Assembly: GCF_000003815.2 (NCBI RefSeq)
Contig: NC_049997.1
Coordinates: 16,831,967 to 16,895,966 of the forward strand
Reading direction: 5' to 3'
DNA: 64,000 nt
Origin: Branchiostoma floridae
Lineage: Eukaryota > Chordata > Leptocardii > Amphioxiformes > Branchiostomatidae
A program made the translations under genes and the position numbers. Each line of letters begins with the position of its first letter. Position 1 is the first letter of the stretch. The notes beneath the pieces are model-generated. The model made no database searches, was not told the origin of the DNA, and saw only the letters and a list, made by a program, of their open reading frames with translations. This document shows, piece after piece, positions 1-12,500 of this stretch.

Positions 1-2865
1 ATCACGCTAAGCTATGTTACATATTATAGATATATAAAAATAAGTATAGTTGAGCAAGAAAACCTAGCTATGGCCGCATGTTGTCAAAGGAAATCATTCA
101 GGCTGTCAGTTAACAATAAATCACGCGGGTGGCGATGAAAGTCGAGGTCGACACATGCTGTCACAAATGGGAATTTTTTTATGTTCCTCGCATATTACGT
201 GACTCCCTCGGGATAAAAGAAAGGAATATTATCAATATGTTTATAAGGAATATCAATCATATGTTCTAATATGAAGCATAGGGATAAAACCTTCGCAGTG
301 TTTAGTTAGGATGAAAAATTTGCAAGCAATTTTATTAACTATATCAACTCGACACACACACACAAAAGTATTCAACGTTGGTCCATCAGATTTTCGTTGC
401 TTTTCATTAATTTCTACATGTATGTAGTGCGTACTATTAGAAAGTTTTTCCTTGCCTGTGATATTAAAATCATCATAAATGTAATCGATTAAAACGAATA
501 CCTAGGCTGCTTACGTGTGTGGGGTGTACATATGTGCCAAAATATTTCTGCTAAATTTTATATCATTACACTTGTATATGGACAAGTTCTATAGACAAAC
601 CTCGATACTGAAGATGTAGACAATGTCTCAATGTCATATAGACAATGCCTCAATGTTATATAGACTTTCAAACTGGATTTACCTTATGTGTTCAAATGAA
701 TATACATAATTCAGAACCTAAAAGTACACGTTCCATTGTTGCTATTCAAAAGATGCTTTGTGTAATGTATACCAAAGTATTTGTATTCAAGCTGGGAAAA
801 TTATTAACAAACCTCTATTCTGCACGCATTTTGCTATGCCTGAACAGTAGCTGTTTGTTTCTATGACATTTCTCCAATATCTAAAATTGATGACTGTTTC
901 CTTAGCAAGCACCGAACCCCTTCAAAGGTAAATAATGCCATACTTCCGTTGAGGATATATGCTTGCTTTCTCTGCTGTACTGAATATATACGGGGCGGTG
1001 GCTTTTAAAAGCAAAAGAGCCTACGCAACTGAAACGTAGATTTAAACTTCATGGGTTTTAGGCCCATTCAAAATGATGTAGAATAGGTAAAATGGCTGCT
1101 TCAAGTTGCCGTTGAGAGCTCCGGGACTATCTTGCTATGACAGGTCCGTTTATTATACTATCAGTGGACGTTAGCAAAGGTAAAAAGGTAGACCCATAGT
1201 TCTGGGGGGCCGTATGGGCAATGGGTTGTTATCCACTATGTTGGAAAGGGGAGTCCAACCCTCTTATTCCACCGCCTATTCCCTCCCCAACTGAAGTCAG
1301 GTACAATTTTTGCACCTGGATGAAGTTAGGAAAGTCGTGTGAGGTACATTTCTCAATGCACAAAATTGGTGAAATCTTTACCTGGCGTATTATATATTTT
1401 TTTGTGTTATAAACATCACTTAGCCTATCTGCATACCGAAAGTTATGATGATCCGCTGACCACTTTTGAGTTATTATCCTTCAAAGTCTGAAACTAACTC
1501 GATATCTCAGTTCAAAAAGCCGCCAGGGGTTTCTAAACCTACATCACAAATACTCTCTGCTCCAGGAGCTATCTACCACACAACTCAAAATCATGAGCGT
1601 AGCATGTGAGAACTGGAGATAAACCCGAACGTTTCCCTGCAGGGGAGCCCAAGATCTAATCGTTTCAAGGTCTCACGAACACCTACCCACGTACCAAATA
1701 TCAACACGCACATACACACGCACTCACGCACGCAACCACACACAAGCACACAAATACAGACACACACACACACACAAACACACACACACGCACTACCGGC
1801 AACACAACCTTTTAACGAAGGTAATTATGTTCAACTTTTACATTTCCATTTCCAAACGTATCAACAGAAACGAATTAACTTGTGTAACTATTAACTCTGT
1901 CTTTTATTCATAACATACAGAAAACTGATTGGATAACAGCAATTTCAATTCGTCGACCTTAGCAATAAAAGGCCGCTGGTCTTAAAGTAGTGTGGTTATG
2001 TAATCTCGTCAAGTGCCGTTGCGCCCCCTAGTAAAAGCTGTTTATGATAGCAGCCAAATTGAATATAAAATGACATTTCACAGTGCTACGATGTCTCAAA
2101 AAAAGTTTTAAAATGCAGATACCGCATTGCAGTACCAACAGTTGACAAAGAAGTAAACTAATTATATAATGGTAAAACAAAACTTAATAATTATGGCTTT
2201 GTTGTAGTGTACGTTATAACGTTAAATGGCTTCTAAAAACCGTTATCATCGCCATAGTCCATTATATAGCGACATACATATCCTGATTGTTATAGCTCCA
2301 CTTTAATATATGTTTCGGAGTAATGTTTCTAAACCTGTTATAAAAACATGGATACTGTGCCAGCTAAAGTAATATATCTCTAGAAAGAGGCCTTAGCACC
2401 TAGTACCTGTCCAAAATATCACTACACAATGAGTACAGATGAGTGCTTATGACTGATAAAAAGTGGACCAAATCGACAAGAAAACATTCATTCATTTTGT
2501 AACCAGTGTAGTGGGGAACATCTAATCATTCCTTCGACAAAACAAAGTACAAAAATTAACTATTAACAATGACTATGCACAATTTTCCCGTCATTTCTCA
2601 TGAGATTTAAGTTGTGGTTTATATTCAATGAATGAGGTAATGAGAAAACGTACAATTCTTAGCCTTTATGTATTCATATTCTGAATTCTTATGTAAATAT
2701 GATTATCAAATCTTACTCTAGCTTCCATGTAGCATCGCGAGATATCTCGAGATTTTAGCGTTCAAAAGGTGTAAAGTCATAAAACAAGTGATTGTCGGAA
2801 AATTTACTGATTTTGATCGAGTTTGCTATCTTTCAAAATGGCGGCCTCGTCGTTGACCTTTGACC
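1..2865. other. Intergenic / 3' flank of the ankyrin gene
   Basis: AT-rich with frequent stops in all frames; no exon-like segment recognised. It contains short CA-rich tracts (about 350-364 and 1691-1793). Part of the right side may be the ankyrin gene's 3' UTR. Confidence 0.5.
1691..1793. repeat. CA-rich imperfect microsatellite
   Basis: Runs of CA with interspersed CG, TA and AA steps. Confidence 0.8.
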
Positions 2866-2952
2866 CTACTCTGTCTCTGGTTCTGACATCATGGACATCA
2901 GGAGGGCGCGGATTTCTTCATCCTCGGCATCATCTGCTGGAATTCCACCGTA
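2866..2952 (-). CDS. Ankyrin gene terminal exon
   Basis: Acceptor TTGATTGCAG in phase 0, then 28 codons and a TAG at 2866-2868. It encodes an acidic tail starting YGGIPADDAEDEEIRALL. It carries the Y-type junction residue of the preceding repeat exons. No close AATAAA was found: an ATTAAA variant is near 2302 and AATAAA is near 1903, both distant. Confidence 0.75.
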   Translation of the reverse strand, partial: YGGIPADDAEDEEIRALLMSMMSEPETE

Positions 2953-5900
2953 CTGCAATCAACAACAAAAAATATCAACAAATCAACAATCCCTCAACCA
3001 CGGCGGTCGGTTGCTAGGGTATTCTTTCCCGTTGCTATGCGAGTTCGACAGAGTATCGGGTTACAAGAGGCCTACTATTTGCTAACCGTAAAATATTTCA
3101 AAATAAACAAGGTTTTATGACAAGGAAAATGTATTCAAAATAAGATAAATTGGCAATTTTAGATAGTTTGAATCTTCCCGTTTGAATTGAGATAGTTGTT
3201 TTGTTTCGATTTTGCTTCCAAAGACGATTATTTTCGGTTTCAAGGAAGGGCTTCAATTTGACCATACTCTTGATAAGATGGGCCGCAAGTGCCATGGCAA
3301 ATTCTCGATTTTTATATTTTTCGTCATCTGAGAGGCAAATAAAACTTTCTGTTTTTGGGATTTTTTAATTTTTAATTTTAAGCAAAGTTACAGTCAAAAA
3401 TATGCGTAAAAATTGCATTTTTCGCACTTAATTACCAATAATTCAAAATCTAAGGCATTTTTTAAAAATCCCAAAAACAGAAATCTCGGGAAAACCGTTG
3501 CAGTCATTTTGAGCCGTCAATGAGTTATGTTGGACTCTTCTTGGTTTAGATCTTAAACGATGTTTACACGCATGTCATGCCGCACGGAGAGCGGGAGGGT
3601 GTAATTGATACCGTATAAACAACACTTATTATATTCAAGGTCACCAACAAAAACGCCAGTAGCTTCGTTACATATTACAGGTCCCAAACAAAGTGAAAGC
3701 ATAGATGTACTGTCCAGAAAATTGTTTATATTGGTTAAAAACTATATTTTTCGCCTGATTCAACTTAGTTGGGGGGAAAATGCCAGAAAGCACGGTTTCA
3801 CCTGCAATGACCGCAGATGACCTAAATAGAACACGGGTTCGGTTCGAATTACGTCAAATGGAACATCATGGAAGAAGGTTCGAATTCGGCTAGACATGGG
3901 AGATTTTGAGCCCGTATTTGACCACCGTGAACAGAGACGGGGGGCGCCATAGGCTTTCTGAAACACGTGCTCCCGACAAACCCACCCAATTCGGTTATAC
4001 ATCAGACGTCGCCAAGAACACAATAGAAATTAATTCTTCTTGTATATATAATTGTAAATACACTTATTGATAATGTCGTTAAGTTTGATATATGTAACTT
4101 ATTCAGGACGTTTTAGGTTTTTTTTTACGATTCGATAGATTGAAAAGGGTCAAAATTATAAAATGCAGAACAGCTTTCTCATATTTGCTTCATTTTCGTT
4201 TGTTCCAAATCCAAGCATTGCCCTTTATAACCATTACGGTTCTATAGTTAAAATTGGATTATCCAAATAACGCTACTCAGTTCCTCTCGCTTCATTTAAA
4301 CCTCGTTCACCTCGCTTCATAATGTCATAGACAGGAAAATTTTCCAACTTTTGCAACTTTATATCCACAACTGACACCCAACAACTGAGCTCATATGGGG
4401 CCATGGCCGACCTAAAATTGAAGGCCCCTACGGAAGTGCCCTCTAAAGTTGTAAGGAACGCTAGCATTGATACAGTAACGTTTCTAAACCGATGCCCAAC
4501 CGGGTAGGGCATGGGAATTTAACTTGCAAAAAACTTTTATGGTTGACTCTTTCATACCTTTCTGAAAGTCATCTTGTTCTTTACTGTTATACTAATACCC
4601 TCTTCTTATCGGCTTTGCCTGCAATGCACCAAAAATTCAAAGTGGACAATCCGCTAAGAGCCTTCAAAGCCAAGCTAGGAGGTACCCTATTCAACAAGTA
4701 CTGATGATATCGCCGTACCTCGTTCACGACGTTGGGGTCAGCCCCTCCTTGGATGAGACTCTTCACCACGCCTACGTGACCCATGCAAGAGCCAATGTGA
4801 AGAGGCGTATCTCCATCCTGTAGGTACATGTAGCACCGAAACAACCAATCAGCAAACGCAAGACAAAAGGTTAAAAGAAAGTTAAATCATTTCCAGAAAT
4901 TTCGGTGTATTCTTAGGGTCTCCGTTTTTATTAGACCACCACAAAGACTACTTATAACGAAGACCCGTGATGGTTTGTTTTTGAAATAGAAAGTTCTGTT
5001 TTCTTCGCAGGGCGTGTCATATCTAATACAGTTGAAGCCGGTTATCGAACAACGGATTAACGCACACTTAGGATAACTGCACGAAATTCACTTGCAAATA
5101 GGCCGTGCAATTAAGCGGCTTCTACTGTACAAATATTCGAAAAACAATGCCTACAATTACAGAGCCCATTTCAAAACATTTTGCATTTAAATCCCATATG
5201 TTATACTAATCAGAAGGAGTCGTTGGCAAGAAACAAGCCAATGAACGATAGCGTAACAAAGACAACTAGTATACAATAACTGACTCACGTTGTTTTGTGC
5301 GTTAGGATTGGCTCCTGTCCTGATGAGTGTGTTGACAAGGTCAGCATGGCCGCCGAATGCAGCCTTGTGAAGAACACTGTGGTTGTACTGTATAAGACAC
5401 AAATATTACTCATTACATTACCTTGTGCATCAAAAGCTACATCTTGAAATTCTTGTTCATATAAAGGAGATAGAACGTTTATTGCTGATAATATATGAAT
5501 ATTGCAAGACTAATATGAAATTATGCAAGGGTTGGTAGATTGAAATATTTTACCTTGTCTTTTGCGTCAACATCGGCACCTGCACCTAGTAGACGGTCCA
5601 CAACGGGTACGTACCCCCTAGCGGCTGCCTCATGAAGTGCAGTACTGTCTCCCTATGAATCAAGTGTATGTCAGTTGTCAGTAGTGCAAAATGTTAAAAG
5701 CAATCTAAATCATAAATCTAGCACGGGTTCAAAATTTGTACCATTGATTAAGTACCAAACAAGGTAACATTTTACGCCTAAAATAGAATAAGAATGGTTA
5801 TTATAAAAAAGGGTCAATATGAACTCAATCGGTTCTTTGCTTTTTATGATAATCCTTACCTTATTCTTAGTGTTGACATCAGCACCAGTTTTGATGAGAC

Positions 5901-6481
5901 TGTCTACGACGTCAACGTTACCCCAGATGGCAGCATTAAACAACATGCTGCTCCCGTACTGTATGGAGAATAGAGACAATATTAGACACTACATTGACAT
6001 TCTGCCGGGTTGGTAATCGTAATAAAAACACAACTAATTGATGGCTGTTACGGCCAATTCATTTTACTGTGTTTTAGCTTTACCATAGTTATGTTTCATT
6101 TCAGTTTCATATGAGGGTGGTTCAAAAAGTAATGTCACTAGTTTGATAACAGGCTCATTTTTCGGGAGAAAAATCTTGTTGGTGATTACATCAGATTAGA
6201 TGTCGTCCTTTGGAAGAAGTGTTACATCTGCATATTTTTTTATGTGCATGTATGCATGTATGTATGTATGTGTGTGTGTGTGTGGCTATTGACGTGTGTG
6301 TACATGTGTGCATGTGTGCGTGTGCCCATGTGTATATGTGTGCACGTACGTGTATTTGTGCGATGCGTGCACGGTCGAGCACATGTCGGTGTGTATTTGC
6401 GTGTCTCTCTCTGTCTCTCTCTGTCTCTCTCTGTCTCTCTCTCTATCCCTCTCTGTCTGTCTCTCTCTGTCTCTCTCTGTC

Positions 6482-6528
<47 letters not shown>

Positions 6529-9500
6529 GTACAAACCATTCCGGATTCATAGTTGCAAGCTTAAGCTTACCACGTCTTTCTCTGTGATGTCTGCTCCGAC
6601 GGCAATCAGTTTCTTGGCCACCGCTGCGTGTTGTCTGGACACGGCCTCGTGCAGGGCAGTGTTTCCATTCTAAAATGAGGGGAATATCAACTCAGTCACG
6701 TGTGGGATCGCATTCAGCAGCGACACCTAGCTGCAGTGCAAAGTAAAACAAGTGAGTGTTGCCTGGCACGCACCGAAACGTTAGTTAGGTAATATAGTAT
6801 TTTTTACTATGAACTCTAAGTACGTTTATTATCCATCAAAGTTTGTACACGTATTGCGCCAAATACAATATTTGAAGGAATCCGATCAATTACAACATTA
6901 AGTTATTGTAAATTAGGCCACAGCATGTAAATTTTATGGCTGACATCAGCGCGCTCATTAATTTTTGCCTGATTTCAGAAGAAAAAACAAGAATTTCTTC
7001 TGCAGGGTTGGTCAACATGATGATAAAGTACCAAAATGAGCAAATATATTGTGTTGTAGCCTAATAATTGTACTTGTAGAAGTGGCACTTGCGACGTACC
7101 CATGACTGTAGTTGTAGAAATGAAACTTATTGGATTGTTGTAAAAGTGACACCAATGTGGAAGCTATGAGTGTGGTTACCAACTTTGTTGGTGATGCCAG
7201 TCTGTCACTTTTACTACACTAGTACTTGTCTTACATACAGGAATGAATGCCTTGTTGGCTCTGATACCATGTTTTGTCCATTGAATTCTTTTTACAACAG
7301 CCATCACAACTTTAAGTTGCCTGTTTTTTTAAATGTAGCCATCTTGTTTTTTTTCAACCATCTTTTTTTTTTTTGCCCAATCGCACTATTTTTTCAGTCT
7401 GCAGAGGATGTCATCCATAAAATTTACTTGCTGTGGCCTTACTTTTGTACTATCAAAAGTTTTGTCTTAAACAGTCATATCGATACATCGAGTGATCGCC
7501 TCTACATGAAATCAACCAGGCCAATGTGACCATTTCCTGGTGGTCCCTAAAACATTTCCTCCATTGGCAGTAGCATCAAGAATCATGTCTATAGTGAGGT
7601 AAGTCACCACCTGTTAACATAGGTAAGATATCATCGGTGTCAGAGTGGTCTTTTGAGGGCACTTTTGACTGTATATAGAGTAACATAACCCATATAGATA
7701 GAGAACCAGTGAACTCACCCCGTCTTTCTCATTGACGTTTGCTCCATGAGCGATGAGATATTCCACCACGTGGAAGTTACCGGACAGCGCCGCGTTGTAC
7801 AACGGCGTGTATTCGTACTGCAGAGGAGGTCAAGGTGTAGTTAACATCAACAAATCGCAAAGCATCTAATCTCGAAATGATTATACAATAATACTATGTC
7901 TCCAACCTCATTGGACAATCAAAGTAAATAATAGCTATTTCCAATGGACAGACAATCGAAATAAACAGAACAGAATTTCCAAAACATCGATCCTTGTTAA
8001 GTCATTGATAACATTGTTTATGCATTTATAGATGAAAGTAAAAATACGCTTTGATGTACAAGATTTGTGCAATTGACATACATTGTTCTTGGCGTTGACA
8101 TCTGCCCCTGCCTTCACCAGCCTGTCCACCACCTCCACATGTCCTTCTGTCGCAGCTTTGTGGAGCGCCAAGTCACCGTCCTGCAGGGTTAAGGTCATTA
8201 TTACACCAGGATCAAGACTTCAAGACTCATATTCTAAAAACTTTCCTTAGAACGTTTATGTGAGATACACTGACGAGACTGTGTAGAGTGTAGTATTTTC
8301 TATTTGGTCAAAAACATTACTCCCCCCCTTTTTTTCCTGGCCTGTGGAACCCTTAGAATGAAGTGGTCCTCACCAGAAGTGAATAGATGATTTCTGCTTG
8401 TCAAATCAAACCTTTTTCTTACTTGCATATTTATGAGCCTCACTATCACTAAGGTTTGTGATTGGTCAACATCGTAATCACCTTTGCACCTCTTCGAATC
8501 AGTACCGGCTTCTACTTAACTTTATTCTATTCGAGTATTCTACTTATCATTTTATTTTCATAATCTAAAGCTTACTGCGTAATTGCTGCTGTCAATCACT
8601 GTCAAAACCTATAACTGCTAATCAGAACAATTCTATCTTGAAAACATATTTTTTCGAGTTACCTACCTCGTCCACGATTTCTATGTCGAAGTTGTTCTTA
8701 ATGAGCATGTCGACAATGCCCACGTGACCTCCTATCGCCGCGCAGTGAATGACAGTGTGACCATTCTAGAAAAAAGAAACAATGGCAGAAACAATTCAAT
8801 TACAGCATTTCTGCGTTGCACAGTTTGGTAATAACCCTTCTACAGAATGGTACCTAATGAAAATGAATATCACCGTCTACTGATTGTCTTCTAACAAACA
8901 AAAGATGAAAAACATTTGATATCTATTAGCCGGATGATTAGGGTGCATCAACCCTCTCTGAACCGTGACGGTGGTAGGTTCCGCCTTCCCGCCATTTACG
9001 ACTCGCTGCTGACGTCATCCTCTGACTTCCGGAACATTCGTGAATCGTACATCTGATGAAGGTCGACGAGTTTGACCGAAAATCTATGGTGAGTTCTTCT
9101 TCTTTTGTCTTTGAGGTTTATCAGTCACGTATGTAGACGGAGTTACTGTCAATTTTCTTTTCAGTCAACAGTGACTGTTTTAAAGGTAGAGTGCGTATCT
9201 CCAAATTTTCGATGTCTGACAACACATCTTGGTCACGGAGAATGGCCTAGTCTCGATCTCGTGAGAGAACACGAGACTAGGCCAGGCTTGCGTAGATCAT
9301 CTGCCCCCTCCCCCCGCCTCCTTGCTCAATTTCGTCATTAGTGTTGGAACAAAGTTTCAACTTTACAACACCATTTTGATATCTAGTCTAGGTAAGAGCT
9401 TACATCATTTCTGGCGACCATGTCTGCTCCTGCTCTCATCAGTCTGTCCACACAGCCCACGTGACCATTCATGGCAGCCTTGTGTAACGACGACTCGCCA

Positions 9501-12500
9501 TTCTGGGAGAATATGCAAATAGTTCAAAAGTCAGACAACGATTTCTGTTTGCAGGCATATTTCAGATATATATGCATGAAATGTTACATATTTTCTATTA
9601 CCCACTTTAATCTACACATATGATATTCCATATGCCAAGTGTCATATATAATTTAGATATATAGATCTATTGTTGACCTTCGAATAACAGTTAAAGATGT
9701 AACTCTATGGCAACTTATCTCCTTTGTCATTATTTTTTGGCCAATTTTTGGTCTATTTTCGTGCAGCTTTGGTAGGGAGTGGTTTAGTAGATTCTTACCA
9801 CATCTTTGTAGTTGACGTCTATCCCAGCGTTGATTAGGGTGTCCACAACGTTAGTATGTCCGCCATCAGCCGCTGCGTGTAGTACTGTGATGCCGTTCTG
9901 TAACATGTAATGATGATGACTTTTGAAATTGTTTACGGTTAGAAATTCAAACTCACACAGTAGTTGTTGTCTTTTTTTTCTATGCATTTTCGTTTTGTGT
10001 CAATGACGGCAGCTGGTAGATTTTCTTTATACATGTGTTACTGTTACTTCCGTCTTTTGCTGTTACTCAATTCATATAAACGGGCGAAATAAAATTTGGT
10101 AAACAATGACCTGCACTTTCCGTGCGTACTCTCGCGAAAATTCAAATACTCTCGCGAAAATTCAATAGATCCTAGATGTCGATGCAGCTGTGAGATGGAT
10201 TATGGAAGCATAGCGGTTAAGTTGCCTCCAGCAAAGCCAAAAGGGTTACTGGAATCAATTTCTAACACAATATTACTTGTATATCTGCTAGTAGATTGCT
10301 ACATTATGTAAAATAAGAGTAGACCAGCAAAAGAAATATCAGGTAAAAAAATAGAAAGCACTGTAAGGCATATCTGACATCAGGGTAACCAAAAGAGACA
10401 GTTTTTTCATGATAACTTCAGAATCTATTCCATGAATAATTTTCTGAAACAGCCATAATACCAAGCATCGGCCTCATGCAATATCAACGAATTAGTAGAT
10501 GGATGGCAGATTAATAATGAGGGTACTCGTAAGTGAAGGAGGATGAGAGGACAAGGGTGCTCACGAAGTTTTTGATGGTGAAGTCTGTCCCTCTGTCCAC
10601 CAGTTTCTGAACCACTCCGAAGTGACCTCTCTCGGCGGAAAGATGAAGGGATGTGTCGCCTTTCTGTGGAATGAGTGGGTGCAAAGAATGGAATAAGAGA
10701 ACGAAGACAAATGACTTGAAGGGTTTACAGTCTGACGTGAGGAAATCTCTTTATCACTTTCCAACGCTACTCAATTTAAATTTGTACAATACTCAACAGA
10801 CATATAACTTGAAATGTAAAGTGGTTATGATGAATACATATATATATATATATTTCGAAGAGAAAAACTTTGCTTGTTTTTTTTCTTTCTTACAAAAACT
10901 TATACAGTACTGTTGTGCAATAGCTATTGTGAAAGCGTCCATTTGGATGTTGAGTAATACCAAAGATAGTTACCAAAGTATAATTATACCAAAATATAAT
11001 TTGTGCTTTGTTATAAAAAAATTAAAATCGTAATATGAATTTTCACTAGATATCGCCGACCTTGATCAGATGACTGACTGAATGTGCTAACTTTCTGGAA
11101 TCCGGAAGCGTGATGACGTCAGGAGTGTATCAAAGGTGACAGAAAGATGGCATCTACAACCGTCATTGGTCAGTGAGGGCTAATGGGCCCTAATGACAAT
11201 GATAGATCCCATCTTTCTGCCACATTTGATTCACTCCTGACGTCAACGCGCTTCCGGAATTCCGGATTCAAGAAAGTCAGCGCGTTGAATCACACATATG
11301 ATAAAAATCGGATGGTCAACTGAAAATTCATGGTGAGTGTTTCCTTCGTGTAATAAAAAAGATGAGCTATACAACTATAAATGGATAGGATTTTGTTCAA
11401 TACCAAAGATAATTTGCAGTCTTAACAATCGTACCAGGTTCTTGCTCTCAACATCAGCTCCAGCACTGACCAACTTCTCTACTATGTCCACATAGCCTTC
11501 CCGTGAGGCGTTATGAAGTGGAGTATCCCCGTCCTGAAAAAAAAGTTTAAAGTTTAGGTTCTTCGTACTAAAACAATAAGTTATTAGGCATAGCGAACCG
11601 CCCCAGTTTCCGCATTGGAACGCGGGGCCGCGCGGTGCACAAATTGTCTTTCGAACGTATCCTACACGTAACCGCTCGGAAAATGCCGACAAAATTGTGC
11701 TGGCAATTATCTATGGAATATTTGCTATCAATCTGTGGTATTTGTTTTCCAAAATACGTAACAATAAGTGAGCTAAAAATCGGTAAAGTCGGAGATACGG
11801 TCCAAAAAACCCTACGTTCCGCCGCCGAAAACGCGGCACCGGCCTGCGCGCGGCGCTGCGGAAATGCCTTTTTTCAACTCAAAAGCCAGCTGACTTCCCG
11901 TTCGACTAGACTTCTGGGAAATATATCATGTGAAAGGGGAAAGATCAAGGTTCACGACGGTGATTGTGCAATCTTCATAGCTTGTAGCAAACTGAAATGG
12001 CGTCAAAAGTAAGTGCGAAATTTTACTCTTTATATACATGTTGACAAAAATGCACAAACACAGTAACAAATTTGGGTGCCTTGTGGTTGTTAATGTGTAG
12101 TTTTTGTTTGATTTTACGCGAGTTTAGGGAGCTGGGTTTAGCGATACATTTGAGCGGATTTTCGGGGCGTGCGGAAATGGCCCGCCGTAAGGCGGGGTGG
12201 GAGGGGGGCGTTACGAGCGCACACCTGCACGCGCCGCTATATCATCGTATTATGGAATTTTCTCCTACTAATTAGTTCTGGTGGCGGTGTTTTATTATGT
12301 GGAAACTGTACCTTACTTTTAGAGTATATTAGACAGATTATTTTAGGCAAATATACAACGCCAGTTTGCAAATAATTTGTCAAGTTATGTTAGTATCGTA
12401 TTTCATCCCTTTCAGCGGAGTGGCAGTGCATAACTATAGGAAAATATCCCTTTGTATGTATACACACAGCAATTGGATGCTAATTACTATGTTTTGATGT

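Noticed and set aside
6210-6673. Several overlapping frames of 80-125 codons on both strands
   Set aside because: All come from the TG/CT microsatellite; only the ankyrin exon at 6571-6669 is real.
7170-7529. 119-codon plus-strand frame
   Set aside because: Phenylalanine runs from poly-T, no domain, and a piece (TCTGCAGAGGATGTCATCCAT) is a dispersed repeat also seen near 41170.
11635-12012. 125-codon plus-strand frame
   Set aside because: Runs through the CpG-rich segment where stops are scarce; no domain recognised.
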